DNA of 64,000 nt from Corynebacterium vitaeruminis. Its GTDB lineage: Bacteria > Actinomycetota > Actinomycetes > Mycobacteriales > Mycobacteriaceae. This document shows positions 29,840 through 41,983 of the stretch, one piece after another. The stretch covers positions 102,916 to 166,915 of the forward strand of contig NZ_JVVM01000026.1 in the NCBI RefSeq assembly GCF_001054325.1, given 5' to 3'. The position numbers and the translations under genes were made by a program. Each line of letters starts with the position of its first letter. Position 1 is the stretch's first letter. The notes under the pieces were generated by a model, which did not search any database, was not told the origin of the DNA, and worked only from the letters and a program-made list of their open reading frames with translations.

Positions 29840-32571
29840 GCCTGCGGAAGTCCCTCCAAACGAGCCTTGATGCGATCAATTTCCTCTAGTGCGAACTGGT
29901 GGCGAGCCTTAATCTTTTCTACAACCTGCTCTGGAGCCTTGGACAAGAAGGCCTCGTTGCCGAGCTTCTTCTCAGTGCCGGCCAGTTCCTTCTCAGCCTT
30001 GGCCAGGTCCTTTTCCAAGCGCTTGCGCTCTGCGGCCACGTCGACGGTGCCGGAGGTATCCAGTTCAATCAGGACAGTGGCCTGCGACAGGCGCACCTCA
30101 ATGGAAGCGGTGGCGGTGAAGCCATCTTCCGGTGCCTCAGCACGAGCCAGCGAACGGATCATCTCTTCCTGTGCAGCCAAGTCAGCATCGTCCAGGTTCA
30201 TGCGTGCCGGCACGCGCTGCGACGGCTTCACACCCTGGTCATTGCGGAAACGACGCAGCTCGGTGACCAGCTTCTGGGCATCGGCAATACGACGTGCAGC
30301 CACCTCGTCGACAGCAGCGCCGTCGGTGGTCATGGTGGCGTCCGGCCAGGCGGAAATTACCAGAGAGTCCTCGAAGCCCTCCGCGCCGTCGGTAAGCGCC
30401 TTCCACAGTGTCTCCGTGACGAACGGCATGGACGGGTGCAGCAGACGCAGCAGCGTATCCAGCACGCGGCCGAGCACCAGACGCGTGGAGGCAGCGCGGG
30501 CGGCCTGCTCCTCGGTCATGGTCTCGCCGTCATTCAGACGTGGGAAGTCGACCTTGGTCATCTCCAGATACCAGTCACAGACCTCGTCCCATGCGAAGTG
30601 GTAGAGGGCCTCGTTGGCCTTGGAGAACTCGTACTTATCCAGCGCGGCGTCGACCTCAGCGCGGACCTGCTCCAGGCGATCCAGGATCCAGCGGTCGGTG
30701 TCAGTGAGCTGGTCACGGTCCGGCAGCTCGCCCACGTGGGCACCGTTCATCAGCGCAAAGCGGGTTGCGTTAAACAGCTTGGTGGCGAAGTTACGGGAGC
30801 TCTGCGCGGCATCGTTACCGACCGGCAGGTCAGAGCCCGGGTTAGCGCCACGAGCCAGGGTGAAGCGAAGTGCATCCGCGCCGTAGTCGCGCACCCAGTC
30901 CAACGGGTCAATGCCATTGCCGAGGGACTTCGACATCTTGCGACCCTGCTCATCGCGGACCAGACCGTGCAGGAAGACGTCCTTGAACGGCACCTGCGGG
31001 CGACCATCGCACCCCTTGCCCAGCGGCGAGTTAGGCAGGGTGGCAGCAAAGGTCGAGAACATCATCATGCGCGCGACCCAGAAGAACAGAATGTCGTAGC
31101 CGGTGACCAGCACGGATGTCGGGTAGAACTTCTCCAGCTCCGGAGTGGCTTCCGGCCAACCCATCGTGGAAAACGGCCACAGCGCAGAGGAGAACCAGGT
31201 ATCCAGTACGTCCGGATCCTGCGTCCATCCCTCGCCCGTCGGAACCTCATCATCCGGGCCGACACACACGACCTCGCCATTCGGGCCGTACCAAATCGGG
31301 ATGCGGTGGCCCCACCACAGCTGGCGGGAAATACACCAGTCGTGCATGTCATCGACCCAGTCGAACCAGCGCGGCTCCTGGGAAGCCGGGTGAATAACCG
31401 TGTCACCCTCACGAACGGCATCGCCAGACATCTTGGCCAGTTCATCGACCTTGACGAACCATTGCAGGCTCAGCAGTGGCTCAATCGGCTCACCCGAGCG
31501 CTCCGAGTGACCGACCGAGTGAACGTATGGGCGAACCTCCTTGACAATGCGTCCCTGCTCACGCAGCGCTTCTGTTAGCGCTGTGCGGGCCTCGGCACGA
31601 TCCATGCCATCGAAACGCGTGCCCGTGTTGAAGATACGGCCAGCGGTGTCGATGACCTCCGGCATATCCAGGTCGTGGCGCTGCCCCATGGCGAAGTCAT
31701 TCGGATCATGCGCCGGTGTAATCTTCACCGCACCGGTACCGAACTCGCGGTCCACGTAATCATCGGCGATAACCTGAATCTTCAGGTCCTCGCGGAACGG
31801 GTGGTCAAGAACCTTGCCCACCAGGTGCGTGTAGCGCTCATCCTCCGGGTGCACGGCAATTGCCACGTCACCCAGCATTGTCTCCACACGAGTCGTCGCC
31901 ACAACAATGGATTCCTCTCCATCGCCGTAGCGGAAGGAGACGAGCTCACCCTCAGCGTCCTCGTACTTGACCTCAATATCCGAGATCGCGGTCTGCAACA
32001 CCGGAGACCAGTTGACCATGCGCTTGGCGCGGTAAATCAGGCCGCGGTCAAACAGTTCCTTAAAGATCGTCTGAACTGCACGAGACAGCCCCTCATCCAG
32101 AGTGAAGCGCTCACGTGACCAGTCCAGCGAGTCACCAATCTGGCGCATCTGGTTGCCGATACGTCCGCCGTAATCGTGCTTCCACTCCCAGACCTTTTCC
32201 ACGAATTCCTCGCGGCCATAGTCGAAGCGGTCCTTACCTTCGGACTCCTTCAACATCGCCTCGACCTTGGTCTGCGTTGCGATACCCGCGTGGTCCATAC
32301 CCGGCAGCCACAGCACCTCGTAGCCCTGCATACGCTTACGGCGCACCAGCGCATCCATCAAAGTGTGGTCCAGTGCGTGGCCCATGTGCAGCTGACCCGT
32401 CACATTCGGCGGGGGCAGCACAATAGAGTAAGCCGGCTTGGAGCTAGACGGGTCAGCCTTGAAGTAGCCAGCGTCTACCCAGCCCTGGTACAGGTCCGAC
32501 TCCACGTCAGCCGGGTTCCACGACTTGGGCAACTTATCTGCTCTGTTTAGGTCCACGTTGTTCTCAGTCAC
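29836..32571 (-). CDS. valS: valyl-tRNA synthetase
   Basis: Class I synthetase charging tRNA-Val, 911 residues. HIGH-type motif [15 protein letters not shown] near residue 55, editing domain in the middle, KMSKS-type motif [10 protein letters not shown] near residue 540, anticodon-binding domain, and a C-terminal coiled coil ([18 protein letters not shown]). No T-box leader is visible. First gene of the valS-folC-DUF4233 unit. Confidence 0.97.
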   Translation of the reverse strand: MTENNVDLNRADKLPKSWNPADVESDLYQGWVDAGYFKADPSSSKPAYSIVLPPPNVTGQLHMGHALDHTLMDALVRRKRMQGYEVLWLPGMDHAGIATQTKVEAMLKESEGKDRFDYGREEFVEKVWEWKHDYGGRIGNQMRQIGDSLDWSRERFTLDEGLSRAVQTIFKELFDRGLIYRAKRMVNWSPVLQTAISDIEVKYEDAEGELVSFRYGDGEESIVVATTRVETMLGDVAIAVHPEDERYTHLVGKVLDHPFREDLKIQVIADDYVDREFGTGAVKITPAHDPNDFAMGQRHDLDMPEVIDTAGRIFNTGTRFDGMDRAEARTALTEALREQGRIVKEVRPYVHSVGHSERSGEPIEPLLSLQWFVKVDELAKMSGDAVREGDTVIHPASQEPRWFDWVDDMHDWCISRQLWWGHRIPIWYGPNGEVVCVGPDDEVPTGEGWTQDPDVLDTWFSSALWPFSTMGWPEATPELEKFYPTSVLVTGYDILFFWVARMMMFSTFAATLPNSPLGKGCDGRPQVPFKDVFLHGLVRDEQGRKMSKSLGNGIDPLDWVRDYGADALRFTLARGANPGSDLPVGNDAAQSSRNFATKLFNATRFALMNGAHVGELPDRDQLTDTDRWILDRLEQVRAEVDAALDKYEFSKANEALYHFAWDEVCDWYLEMTKVDFPRLNDGETMTEEQAARAASTRLVLGRVLDTLLRLLHPSMPFVTETLWKALTDGAEGFEDSLVISAWPDATMTTDGAAVDEVAARRIADAQKLVTELRRFRNDQGVKPSQRVPARMNLDDADLAAQEEMIRSLARAEAPEDGFTATASIEVRLSQATVLIELDTSGTVDVAAERKRLEKDLAKAEKELAGTEKKLGNEAFLSKAPEQVVEKIKARHQFALEEIDRIKARLEGLPQA

Positions 32572-32614
32572 GCGTCACATCTTAGCGCCTTGCCCGGATT
32601 TGTTTTTCCAGGGG

Positions 32615-32625
32615 CTTTACGACGA
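32615..32625 (+). repeat. GCTTNACGACG word (N=T), intergenic
   Basis: Exact match between valS and mdh. The following bases ACCCTTGCGCC fit the partly conserved 3' flank (AcyCyTGCGc) shared by many copies in this window. Confidence 0.75.
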
Positions 32626-32728
32626 CCCTTGCGCCCCAACCCATATCTGCTATCTGCGGCTTATGCACCGCTGATTTTGGTACTTGCTCAGGCTTTTGAC
32701 CCCAACCGCGATAAGCACTAAATAAGAA

Positions 32729-32763
32729 GGCGCTCTCTTGTGAAACCATCACAAGAGAGCGCC
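32729..32763 (-). terminator. mdh terminator
   Basis: A 15-bp perfect stem (GGCGCTCTCTTGTGA with its reverse complement) around a 5-nt loop, followed on the minus strand by TTCTTATTT. Confidence 0.85.
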
Positions 32764-32786
32764 TCTAAACGGTTGCTAAGCAGCTC

Positions 32787-33890
<1,104 letters not shown>

Positions 33891-34000
33891 TTACGGTCAT
33901 GTACTCATTTCGTTAGAAAGAAGTCCCCGACCGAGCAATTTCACCCCCGTAAGATAGCCAAAACCCCGTAGTCGCCCTCTAGTCCAAGCAAAGGATTTTC

Positions 34001-34786
34001 ATGAAGTCTCCAGGCTCCTCTGATGCAATCCCCCATGCAGTCTTGGTGGCAGCCCTTCAAGAATTCACCGCAAAGGGGTATGCAGATGCCCGCTTGGATG
34101 CCATTGCTGCCGCCTCTGGTGTCTCCAAGCGCATGCTTCACTACCACTGTGGTGACAAGATGGGGCTCTACCGAGCAACGTGGGCACATGTGCTGGAGAC
34201 CGTAAGGCCTGACGACGACGACCTGCGTCCGCACTCCAATGTGCCGGTGGAAGCCCTGCAGCATGTCGTCGGTGTTATCTATGACTACTTCTCAGCGAAC
34301 CCGCTCGCCGTGCGCTTCATTATTCAGGAAAATCTGCACCCGGTCCTCCCCCTTGAAGGCGTGACAGGGCTTGGTGGCCAGAGCCCTATTGTTTTGGAGT
34401 TTGACCGCATCTTGTTGCTCGGCCGCGACTACGGTGCATTCCGCACCGATATTTCCGCACTCGATCTTTATATTCTCGTGCTGTCGCTGGCCACCTTCCC
34501 TACTTTGCACCAGCGGACATTTGAAAACCTCTACGGCATTGAAATGCAGTCCACGGTGCTGTCGGACAAGCTACGCGAATTCGCACAGGACACAGTCACC
34601 AGCCTGTTGACATCCTCGCCCCGCAACGAACCGGGCAGCTCGTATACTTCCCTGCTGGCCTCCCATGGAGTCACTTCCTCAGCGCTTGGAGCTGAGGTCT
34701 ACGGAGATCAGCCCAACCCAGAAACACAGGATCTGGCGGCCGACGATGCCCCGGATTACCGCGACATCTACGGCATGGACGACTAG
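34001..34786 (+). CDS. TetR-family transcriptional regulator
   Basis: 261 residues. The N-terminal helix-turn-helix (ALQEFTAKGYADARLDAIAAASGVSKRMLHYHCGDKMGLYRA) is a clear TetR DNA-binding domain. The remaining helices form a TetR_C-type ligand domain, followed by about 60 polar residues that are extra. It is divergent from mdh and convergent with clpX. Target genes unknown; mdh is the nearest divergent candidate. Confidence 0.88.
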   Translation: MKSPGSSDAIPHAVLVAALQEFTAKGYADARLDAIAAASGVSKRMLHYHCGDKMGLYRATWAHVLETVRPDDDDLRPHSNVPVEALQHVVGVIYDYFSANPLAVRFIIQENLHPVLPLEGVTGLGGQSPIVLEFDRILLLGRDYGAFRTDISALDLYILVLSLATFPTLHQRTFENLYGIEMQSTVLSDKLREFAQDTVTSLLTSSPRNEPGSSYTSLLASHGVTSSALGAEVYGDQPNPETQDLAADDAPDYRDIYGMDD

Positions 34787-34803
34787 GGATCCATACAGAC
34801 ACT

Positions 34804-34839
34804 AAAACCCGGTTAGAGCGGCTACTCTAACCGGGTTTT
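34804..34839. terminator. bidirectional terminator between tetR and clpX
   Basis: AAAACCCGGTTAGAG pairs perfectly with CTCTAACCGGGTTTT around a 6-nt loop, giving T-runs on both strands between convergent genes. Confidence 0.88.
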
Positions 34840-34848
34840 CAGCTACCT

Positions 34849-36111
34849 TTACGCAGTCTTTTTATCCTCACCGCGTTCAATGAGTTCCGGCGCTGCACCG
34901 TCCGTGACGCACTCCTTGTGGACAATGACCTCCGCGACGTCGTCACGCTCTGGCACTTCGAACATCACGGGGACCAAGATTTCCTCCATGATTCCACGCA
35001 AACCGCGGGCGCCAGTGTTGCGGCTAATCGCCTTGGCGGCGATGGCGCGCAGTGCCTCGTCATCGAGGGTAAGGCGCACACCGTCCATGTCGAAGAGGTG
35101 CTGGTACTGGCGGACCAGGGAGTTCTTGGGCTCGGTGAGTACACGGACCAGTGCGTCCTCATCGAGGTTGGTAACGGATGCGATAACCGGCAGGCGGCCG
35201 ATGAACTCAGGAATCAGGCCGAATCGAACGAGATCCTCCGGCAGCACGTCGCGGAAAGGATCCTTCATGTCCTCGTCGTTAGCCGAGGTGACATCTGCGC
35301 CGAAGCCCAGCCCCTTCTTGCCGACGCGCTCCTGCACGACTTTCTCCAGACCAGCAAACGCGCCGGCCACGATGAACAGGACGTTGGAGGTGTCGAACTG
35401 AATGAACTCCTGGTTCGGCAGCTTGCGCCCACCCTGCGGGGGCACGGCGGCTACGGTTCCCTCGAGAATCTTCAGCAGCGCCTGCTGCACACCTTCACCG
35501 GAGACATCGCGGGTGATGGAGGTGTTTTCGGACTTGCGCGAAATCTTGTCAATCTCATCGACGTAAATGATGCCACGCTGCGCCTTCTCGACATCGAAAT
35601 CAGTAGCCTGCAGCAGTTTCAGCAGGATGTTTTCCACGTCCTCGCCGACATAGCCGGCTTCGGTCAGGCTGGTGGCATCAGCGATTGCAAACGGCACATC
35701 CAGCTTCCGCGCCAGCGTCTGTGCAAGGTAGGTCTTGCCGCAGCCGGTCGGCCCCAGCAGCAGAATGTTCGACTTCTGCAACTCGACGTCGTTGTCCGAC
35801 TTGGTCTCTGCGGCACGAAGGCGCTTGTAGTGGTTGTAGACCGCGACGGCCAGCGTGCGCTTAGCCGTGTCCTGGCCGATGACGTACTCATCGAGGAAGT
35901 CACGAATTTCCATCGGACGCGGCAGGCGGTCATTGTTGCTGGTTGCTTCGCCGCCGGTATTGAGCTCTTCTTCGATGATTTCGTTGCAGAGCTCGATGCA
36001 CTCATTACAGATGTACACACCAGGTCCGGCAATCAGCTTTTTGACCTGCTTCTGACTCTTTCCACAGAAAGAGCACTTCAGCAAATCCGCACTTTCTTGC
36101 ATACGCGCCAT
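34849..36111 (-). CDS. clpX: ATP-dependent Clp protease ATP-binding subunit ClpX
   Basis: AAA+ unfoldase feeding ClpP1P2. The ATG at 36111 gives 420 residues starting [20 protein letters not shown]; the frame also allows TTG at 36147. Four-cysteine zinc-binding domain (CSFC and CNEC-type pairs), Walker A GPTGCGKT near residue 122, Walker [10 protein letters not shown], and pore region. GGGAG precedes the ATG. It follows clpP1-clpP2 on the same strand after about 190 bp. Confidence 0.97.
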   Translation of the reverse strand: MARMQESADLLKCSFCGKSQKQVKKLIAGPGVYICNECIELCNEIIEEELNTGGEATSNNDRLPRPMEIRDFLDEYVIGQDTAKRTLAVAVYNHYKRLRAAETKSDNDVELQKSNILLLGPTGCGKTYLAQTLARKLDVPFAIADATSLTEAGYVGEDVENILLKLLQATDFDVEKAQRGIIYVDEIDKISRKSENTSITRDVSGEGVQQALLKILEGTVAAVPPQGGRKLPNQEFIQFDTSNVLFIVAGAFAGLEKVVQERVGKKGLGFGADVTSANDEDMKDPFRDVLPEDLVRFGLIPEFIGRLPVIASVTNLDEDALVRVLTEPKNSLVRQYQHLFDMDGVRLTLDDEALRAIAAKAISRNTGARGLRGIMEEILVPVMFEVPERDDVAEVIVHKECVTDGAAPELIERGEDKKTA

Positions 36112-36236
36112 GAGGCTCCCGCCGCCGCCTTTCCGCTTCGTTGCCAATAACTGCTTCAGACCAGCCTACCGTGAGTGTGCGCAAATACCGGCTTCCACGC
36201 CAGGGGCGATGCGAATTTCACGCAATCTCGCTCAGC

Positions 36237-36247
36237 GCTTTACGACG
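36237..36247 (+). repeat. GCTTNACGACG word (N=T), intergenic
   Basis: Exact match between clpX and clpP2, followed by GCCAGTGCGCAG, again close to the shared 3' flank. Confidence 0.75.
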
Positions 36248-36297
36248 GCCAGTGCGCAGCACTCCCAGAGACCGCGTCAACCTTAAAGTGTTGTGCT

Positions 36298-36927
36298 TTA
36301 AGCGTTGTGCTTGCGGTATTCGAAGACCTGGTCGATTATGCCGTACTCGACGGCCTCATCAGCAGTCAGAATCTTGTCACGGTCGGTGTCCTTGCGGATC
36401 TGCTCCGCAGTACGACCGGAGTGGCGAGCCAGCGTCTCCTCCATCAGCTTACGCATGCGCTCGATTTCGTTCGCCTGAATCTCCAGGTCGGAAACCTGCC
36501 CCTGGATGCCCTGGGTAGCCGGCTGGTGAATGAGCACGCGCGCATTCGGCAGAGCTGCACGCTTACCCGGTGCACCTGCAGCGAGCAGCACGGCTGCCGC
36601 GGAAGCAGCCTGGCCCAGGCACACGGTCTGCACGTCGGGACGCACGTACTGCATCGTGTCGTAGATGGCCATCAGCGAGGTGAAGGAGCCACCTGGGGAG
36701 TTGATGTACATCGTGATGTCACGGTCCGGGTCCAGGCCCTCGAGCACCAGAAGCTGCGCCATGATGTCGTTAGCGGCGGTGTCGTCGACCTGAGAGCCGA
36801 GGAAGATAATGCGCTCTTCGAAGAGCTTGTTGTACGGGTTGGATTCCTTAGCACCAAAGCTGGAGTGCTCCACGAAAGAAGGAAGCACGTAGCGCGACTG
36901 CGGCATCTGCATATTGTTCATCTCCAT
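36298..36927 (-). CDS. clpP2: ATP-dependent Clp protease proteolytic subunit ClpP2
   Basis: Serine peptidase subunit of the mixed ClpP1P2 barrel, 209 residues. Catalytic Ser in LGQAASAAAVLL, His in VLIHQPATQG and a later Asp region; the strand MYINSPGGS is typical. It has a longer N-terminus than ClpP1. It lies 40 bp after clpP1 and is presumably co-transcribed; the pair is essential in related actinobacteria. Confidence 0.96.
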   Translation of the reverse strand: MEMNNMQMPQSRYVLPSFVEHSSFGAKESNPYNKLFEERIIFLGSQVDDTAANDIMAQLLVLEGLDPDRDITMYINSPGGSFTSLMAIYDTMQYVRPDVQTVCLGQAASAAAVLLAAGAPGKRAALPNARVLIHQPATQGIQGQVSDLEIQANEIERMRKLMEETLARHSGRTAEQIRKDTDRDKILTADEAVEYGIIDQVFEYRKHNA

Positions 36928-36967
36928 GTTGATTAATTCGCCTCTAATTTTTCGCTACTATCCGCTT

Positions 36968-37540
36968 CTAGTGTGCGGTGTCCTTGAGAGCGGTAACGAC
37001 ATGGTCAACCAGGCCGTATTCCTTAGCCTCAGCCGCGGTAAACCAGCGGTCGCGGTCCGAGTCTTCCTCAATGCGCTCGATCGGCTGACCGGTGTGCTGC
37101 GCAATCAGGCGAGCCATTTCCTTCTTAGTGGCAGCGAACTGCTCAGCCTGAATGGTGATGTCGGATGCGGTACCGCCAATACCTGCGGACGGCTGGTGCA
37201 TCATAATGCGAGCGTGTGGCAGTGCGTAACGCTTGCCCTTAGCACCTGCGGCGAGCAGGAACTGGCCCATGGAAGCTGCCAGGCCCATGCCGTAGGTAGC
37301 CACGTCGCACGGAACGAACTGCATGGTGTCGTAAATAGCCATGCCGGCGGTGACGGAGCCGCCCGGGGAGTTAATGTACAGCGAGATATCAGCCTCCGGA
37401 TCCTCAGCTGCCAGGAGCAGCATCTGACCGCAGAGCTTGTTTGCAATCTCGTCGTCGACCTGCTCACCCAGCCAAATAATGCGCTCCTTGAGCAGCTTGT
37501 CGAAAACCGTGTTCGTCGACATCTGGGGGTTATCGCTCAT
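36968..37540 (-). CDS. clpP1: ATP-dependent Clp protease proteolytic subunit ClpP1
   Basis: First of the two ClpP subunits, 190 residues, with catalytic Ser in [13 protein letters not shown] and His in IMMHQPSAG. The ribosome binding site AAGGAG lies close to the ATG. It follows tig across an intrinsic terminator. ClgR control is known for clpP1P2 in C. glutamicum; I did not identify its operator here. Confidence 0.96.
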   Translation of the reverse strand: MSDNPQMSTNTVFDKLLKERIIWLGEQVDDEIANKLCGQMLLLAAEDPEADISLYINSPGGSVTAGMAIYDTMQFVPCDVATYGMGLAASMGQFLLAAGAKGKRYALPHARIMMHQPSAGIGGTASDITIQAEQFAATKKEMARLIAQHTGQPIERIEEDSDRDRWFTAAEAKEYGLVDHVVTALKDTAH

Positions 37541-37597
37541 CTGTGTACTCCTTTTTCGTACGTGTGCGAGTTTTGTCGTTCATTAGAGGGTAACGAA

Positions 37598-37630
37598 AAG
37601 GGCCGCCCCTTTGTTTCGGGAACGGCCCTT
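37598..37630 (-). terminator. tig terminator
   Basis: On the minus strand AAGGGCCG pairs with CGGCCCTT and is followed by TTCG. It separates tig from clpP1P2. Confidence 0.7.
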
Positions 37631-37681
37631 GTTCGCTATAAGCGTTGCGTCATGTCGAACGCGCCGCGCTAAGTGCGGGGC

Positions 37682-39058
37682 TTACTCAGCAGAAGTGTCC
37701 TCAGCCTTGTCGGACTCAGCCTTCTCAGCCTCCGGCTCGACCTCACCGAAGTACTCGTTCAGGTCGATTTCGTTGCCTTCGGTGTCCTTGGCGGAAGCCT
37801 TCAGAATCGAGGTAGCCAGAGCCTTGCCGCGGCGAACGTCTGCGAACAGGTTGCCGAGCTGGCCGGACTGCTGAATCTGCTGGATGAACTGGTTCGGGTC
37901 CATGCCGTAGGACTGAGCAGTGAACAGGATGTGGTCGGTGAGCTCCTGCTGGGAAACATCCGGCTGGATCTCTTCAGCCAGTGCGTCCAGGAACAGCTGG
38001 GTGCGGACAGCTTCCTCAGCGGACTTCTTGGAGTCCTCGTCGAACTGCTCGCGGGTGGTGCCCTGTGCCTCCAGCATGGAGTTCAGGACCTTCTCGTCGC
38101 CGCCGAACTGGCCAAGCAGCTGCTGCAGCTGGCCCTCGACCTGCTCCTTGACAACGCCCTCCGGCAGAGCGATAGTGGTCTGCTCCATAGCGGCAGCCAG
38201 AACCTTGTCGCGAACCTGCTGAGCCTGCTCGCCCTTCTTGGTGTTCTCGACCTGACGGCCCAGGTCTTCCTTCAACTCGTCGATGGTGTCGAACTCGGAA
38301 GCCATCTGAGCGAAGTCGTCATCAGCTTCTGGCAGCTCGCGGACCTTGACGGACTGAACGGTAACGGTGACCTGAGCGTCCTCGCCTTCGTGCTCGCCAG
38401 CAACGAGCTTGGTGGTGAACTCCTTGGACTCGCCCTGGGACAGGCCAACAACAGCCTCGTCCAGGCCGTCGATCAGGTCGTCGGAGCCAACCTGGTAGGA
38501 CAGCCCCTCGGTGGAAGCCTCTTCCAGCTCTTCGCCGTCGATGGTGGCGGACAGGTCGATGGAGACGAAGTCGTCCTTCTCGACTGCGCGCTCGACGCCG
38601 GTCAGGGTGCCGAAGCGAGCGAGCAGGTTCTGCAGCTCAGCCTCAACAGCTTCCTCGTCGGCGACCAGCGGGTCAACCTCAACTGCGATGTCCTCGAACT
38701 TCGGCAGCTCAATCTCCGGACGGACGTCAACCTCAGCGGTGAACTCAACGAGCTCGCCATCTTCCAGCTTGGTGATGTCAACCTCAGGCTGACCGATAAC
38801 CTTCAGGTCCTCCTCGCGAACGACCTCGTCGTAGCGGGACGGAACCATGTCGTTGAGCACCTGCTCCAGGATTGGGCCGCGGCCGAAGCGGGCCTCAATC
38901 AGCTTTGCCGGGGCCTTGCCCTTACGGAAGCCCGGAATCTGGACCTGCTGAGCCAGCGCCTTGTAGGCGTTGTCGAATTCTGGCTTCAGCTCATCAAACG
39001 GGACCTCGACGGTAATCTTTACTCGGGTCTCATTGAGCTTCTCAACGGAAGACTTCAC
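37682..39058 (-). CDS. tig: trigger factor
   Basis: Ribosome-associated chaperone and prolyl isomerase. The GTG at 39058, preceded by AGGAGAG, gives 458 residues starting [20 protein letters not shown]; the upstream frame runs into the tRNA-Pro gene and is discarded. Ribosome-binding loop [21 protein letters not shown]-like domain around residues 160-245, then the long helical substrate arms. Acidic C-terminus. Confidence 0.97.
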   Translation of the reverse strand: MKSSVEKLNETRVKITVEVPFDELKPEFDNAYKALAQQVQIPGFRKGKAPAKLIEARFGRGPILEQVLNDMVPSRYDEVVREEDLKVIGQPEVDITKLEDGELVEFTAEVDVRPEIELPKFEDIAVEVDPLVADEEAVEAELQNLLARFGTLTGVERAVEKDDFVSIDLSATIDGEELEEASTEGLSYQVGSDDLIDGLDEAVVGLSQGESKEFTTKLVAGEHEGEDAQVTVTVQSVKVRELPEADDDFAQMASEFDTIDELKEDLGRQVENTKKGEQAQQVRDKVLAAAMEQTTIALPEGVVKEQVEGQLQQLLGQFGGDEKVLNSMLEAQGTTREQFDEDSKKSAEEAVRTQLFLDALAEEIQPDVSQQELTDHILFTAQSYGMDPNQFIQQIQQSGQLGNLFADVRRGKALATSILKASAKDTEGNEIDLNEYFGEVEPEAEKAESDKAEDTSAE

Positions 39059-39117
39059 TGGTGCACTCTCCTGCAACTCGATGATTAATTCATAGACCAC
39101 GGGAGTGCCCGTGATAC

Positions 39118-39194
39118 TGGTCGGGGTAGCGGGATTTGAACCCACGGCCTTCCGCTCCCAAAGCGGACGCGCTACCAAGCTGCGCCATACCCCG
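39118..39194 (-). tRNA. tRNA-Pro (anticodon UGG)
   Basis: Acceptor arms CGGGGTA and TACCCCG pair; the anticodon loop carries TGG, the T-loop GGTTCAAATCC is present, and CCA is encoded. It lies about 60 bp upstream of tig on the same strand. Confidence 0.97.
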
Positions 39195-39756
39195 TATGCG
39201 TCATTCGAAACCTAGCAGAAACCCCTTTGGAGCATCTGCACCGGGGCCCTCATAGGCGCGAAATCGCGTTTCCACAACGGACCCGTATAGATTTACCTGA
39301 CGATTAATGAAATCACAAAACCACGCGTTCAACCAGGCTAATGCTCTGTCTGAAAACGCTTTACGACGCCATCGAGAGCCAACCTGCCAACTACTACTGG
39401 TTTCATGAAATCCATGCATATCACCGGGCGTTTGCATCACCTCGGCACTGCTTTTGGCGGCCTCGTTTACTGCAAACACTCCATTCGTCGGCCGACTCCT
39501 CAAAGAAGCCTCTCAAACGACTGCCCCTTTGTTGAGTCGTGTGACAGTGTAATCAACGGCTATATGCCTGTTTCATATACCCCACATTGATTTAACTTCA
39601 GTTTCTGTTTTTACCGGCCACAGCCACTTTTCTTTAAAGCCTTCGAGAAAAACCTGGCATCGATTTTTGTATGTGCGCTTTAACGGGTTAATATGCCTTG
39701 TACCAAGACACAGTCTGGTGGAGGCGATTGCGCATCTAAGCCGGATTTCTGTCTAT
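39195..39756. other. 560-bp gap between tRNA-Pro and tRNA-Gly
   Basis: AT-richer than its surroundings. Short open frames exist but none has a convincing ribosome binding site or familiar product. It contains one GCTTTACGACG word at 39358-39368. Promoters of the two divergent tRNA genes must lie here; no further structure seen. Confidence 0.5.
39358..39368 (+). repeat. GCTTNACGACG word (N=T), intergenic
   Basis: Exact match in the gap between two divergently oriented tRNA genes; the 3' flank here (CCATCGAG) does not match the extended consensus. Confidence 0.7.
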
Positions 39757-39831
39757 GGGGATGTCGTATAGTGGCTAATACCTCAGCCTTCCAAGCTGAA
39801 GACGCGGGTTCGATTCCCGTCATCCCCTCCA
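39757..39831 (+). tRNA. tRNA-Gly (anticodon UCC)
   Basis: Acceptor arms GGGGATG and CATCCCC pair, the anticodon loop CTTCCAA contains TCC, the T-loop GGTTCGATTCC is present, and CCA is encoded. A terminator follows at 39836-39861. Confidence 0.97.
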
Positions 39832-39835
39832 TGTA

Positions 39836-39861
39836 ACCGGGAGCATTGCTCCCGGTTTTTG
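39836..39861 (+). terminator. tRNA-Gly terminator
   Basis: ACCGGGAGCA pairs with TGCTCCCGGT, followed by TTTTG. Confidence 0.85.
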
Positions 39862-39940
39862 TTTTCTTCCACCGAGCCCTTGGGGCGGAAATTCTTCTAA
39901 GCTCTGTTCAGGATCTAGTGCCGCGGGTACTCTGGGCACC

Positions 39941-40174
39941 ATGAAGCCCACCATTATCGATGCCGATACTGGACACGAACTATGGACCGCGGTCGAATGC
40001 GCTGCTTTTTCCGGCACCGCACGTGGCACGTTTACTAGCTACGCTGGCCGCAAAAAGGCCCCGGAGCCCGTCGCGAAGCTCCATGGGTTGACCCTGTGGG
40101 ACTCCGAAGAGGTGCGTGAATGGCACGCCAATCGGAAGAGCCGCACCAAGCGCAACGATTCCGCTGAGTCATAG
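39941..40174 (+). CDS. excisionase/AlpA-like helix-turn-helix protein
   Basis: 77 residues. The segment LWTAVECAAFSGTARGTFTSYAGRKKAPEPVAKLHGLTLWDSEEVREWHANR has the layout of a MerR-like winged helix as in excisionases and AlpA regulators: a helix, a turn, a Pro-rich wing and a closing helix ending in HxxR. It lies about 110 bp after tRNA-Gly, a typical integration site, but no integrase or attachment duplication is seen here. It could be a leftover of a mobile element or a domesticated regulator. Confidence 0.6.
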   Translation: MKPTIIDADTGHELWTAVECAAFSGTARGTFTSYAGRKKAPEPVAKLHGLTLWDSEEVREWHANRKSRTKRNDSAES

Positions 40175-40321
40175 ATACCTGCCCATAACCCCTTATTTTC
40201 CGCTTCCCGAACTGCATCCGCCGAATAGAGATGTCAGCTCGGGAACTTTTTGCGCTCTACATGCGTTATTTCAAGTAATTACTAGCAGTACCCGCAATTT
40301 TCCTTTTTGGAGGCCTAGCCC

Positions 40322-41194
40322 ATGGGGGCTTTAATCCTGATCGCTATCACCGTCGGCGGCGCAATTATCATCGCGTCGATGGCTCAAAACCGTTCTAACA
40401 GGGCCTTTGATGCCCGCCAGAACAATCAATTGGAAGACGCCGTCGCAGACGCCCGCCGATGGATTGAGCGACTGGGCTCACAGGTACTGAACCTCTCTGG
40501 CACGGATTCGGCTTCCACGCAGGCTCTTGCTGATGCATCCGAGCGCTACAACGCCGCTTCCTCGCAGATTTCTACTGCACGCACCCCAGCACAGGCACGA
40601 ATGGCGCGCGAATCGGCGCTGGAGGGCTTGCACTACATCAATGCAGCTCGCGAAATTATGGGCCTGCCGGCGGGACCGACGCTGCCACCGCTGGAGGGGC
40701 AGAAGGCCGCTGGTTCTGTGACCGAAACTCGCACCATTGAGCACGAAGGCCACTCGGTTACCGCCTCTCCATACGCCACCCCAGAGACTCCGAACTACTA
40801 CCCCGGCGGCCGTGTCGCTGGCCGTCCGGTTCCAGCCGGTTGGTACTCCGAGCCATGGTGGAAGTCCGCGCTCCGCACCGGTGTCTGGACCGCAGGCTCG
40901 ATGCTGCTGTTTTCTACCCTCTTCCACGGTATGGCCGGTGTGGCCTACGGCGCTGATGAGTTCGCCAGCGGCATGGGCACCGGCGCTGATGACTTCGGCG
41001 GCACCGAGGACTTTGGAGCCGAAGACTTCGGTGGCGACGATTTCGGTGGAGATGACTTGGGTGGCGGCGACTTCGGTGGCGGTGCCGCTGATGCCGGCGA
41101 CGCAGGCGACGGTGGCGGCTTCTTCGACGGCCTCTTCGGCGGTGGCGACGGTGACGGTTTCTTCGACGGCGGCTTTGACGGCTTCGGCGAATAG
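40322..41194 (+). CDS. membrane protein with Gly/Asp-rich C-terminus
   Basis: 290 residues. The first 20 are one membrane helix (LILIAITVGGAIIIASM). Residues 25-115 are a helical, Ala/Arg-rich segment that could form a coiled coil. A second hydrophobic segment lies near 190-210 (WTAGSMLLFSTLFHGMAG). The last 75 residues are repetitive and acidic, built on DFGGxD units followed by a phenylalanine-rich FFDGGFDGF end. GGAGG lies 7 nt upstream of the ATG. It resembles corynebacterial proteins labelled DUF1542; function unknown. Confidence 0.7.
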   Translation: MGALILIAITVGGAIIIASMAQNRSNRAFDARQNNQLEDAVADARRWIERLGSQVLNLSGTDSASTQALADASERYNAASSQISTARTPAQARMARESALEGLHYINAAREIMGLPAGPTLPPLEGQKAAGSVTETRTIEHEGHSVTASPYATPETPNYYPGGRVAGRPVPAGWYSEPWWKSALRTGVWTAGSMLLFSTLFHGMAGVAYGADEFASGMGTGADDFGGTEDFGAEDFGGDDFGGDDLGGGDFGGGAADAGDAGDGGGFFDGLFGGGDGDGFFDGGFDGFGE

Positions 41195-41243
41195 GCCCCG
41201 ATAGGGCCCGATTGGCCCCGACTCCCCTAGCCCTGGCACCACG

Positions 41244-41290
41244 AAAACCCGGTCAGCCCTCCCACGATGGGAAAGGCTGACCGGGTTTTT
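41244..41290. terminator. bidirectional terminator
   Basis: AAAACCCGGTCAGCC pairs with GGCTGACCGGGTTTT between convergent genes, leaving T-runs on both strands. Confidence 0.85.
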
Positions 41291-41313
41291 GCGGTTACTT
41301 TGCCCTCCGTGAC

Positions 41314-41324
41314 CGTCGTCAAGC
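41314..41324 (-). repeat. GCTTNACGACG word (N=G), intergenic
   Basis: Exact match on the minus strand 24 bp after the bidirectional terminator, between it and the 3' end of rpiB. Confidence 0.75.
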
Positions 41325-41356
41325 GAGAACGGCGTGAAGGGCACTGCGGTGAGCGC

Positions 41357-41830
<474 letters not shown>

Positions 41831-41888
41831 GGCAGCAAGTCTAGCGGTTCTCACGGATTCGACGGTGTCTGCACCCGTTTTAGGTATT

Positions 41889-41899
41889 GCTTGACGACG
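41889..41899 (+). repeat. GCTTNACGACG word (N=G), intergenic
   Basis: Exact match in the 153-bp gap between divergent rpiB and the radical SAM gene; the 3' flank TCCCCTGCGCAG fits the extended consensus. Confidence 0.75.
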
Positions 41900-41983
41900 T
41901 CCCCTGCGCAGCCGAATAGGGTGAAAAGTGACTGTATTTGCGTCTCAGCATGTCTTCGAAACCGGAAATTGGGTGCTTTTACC

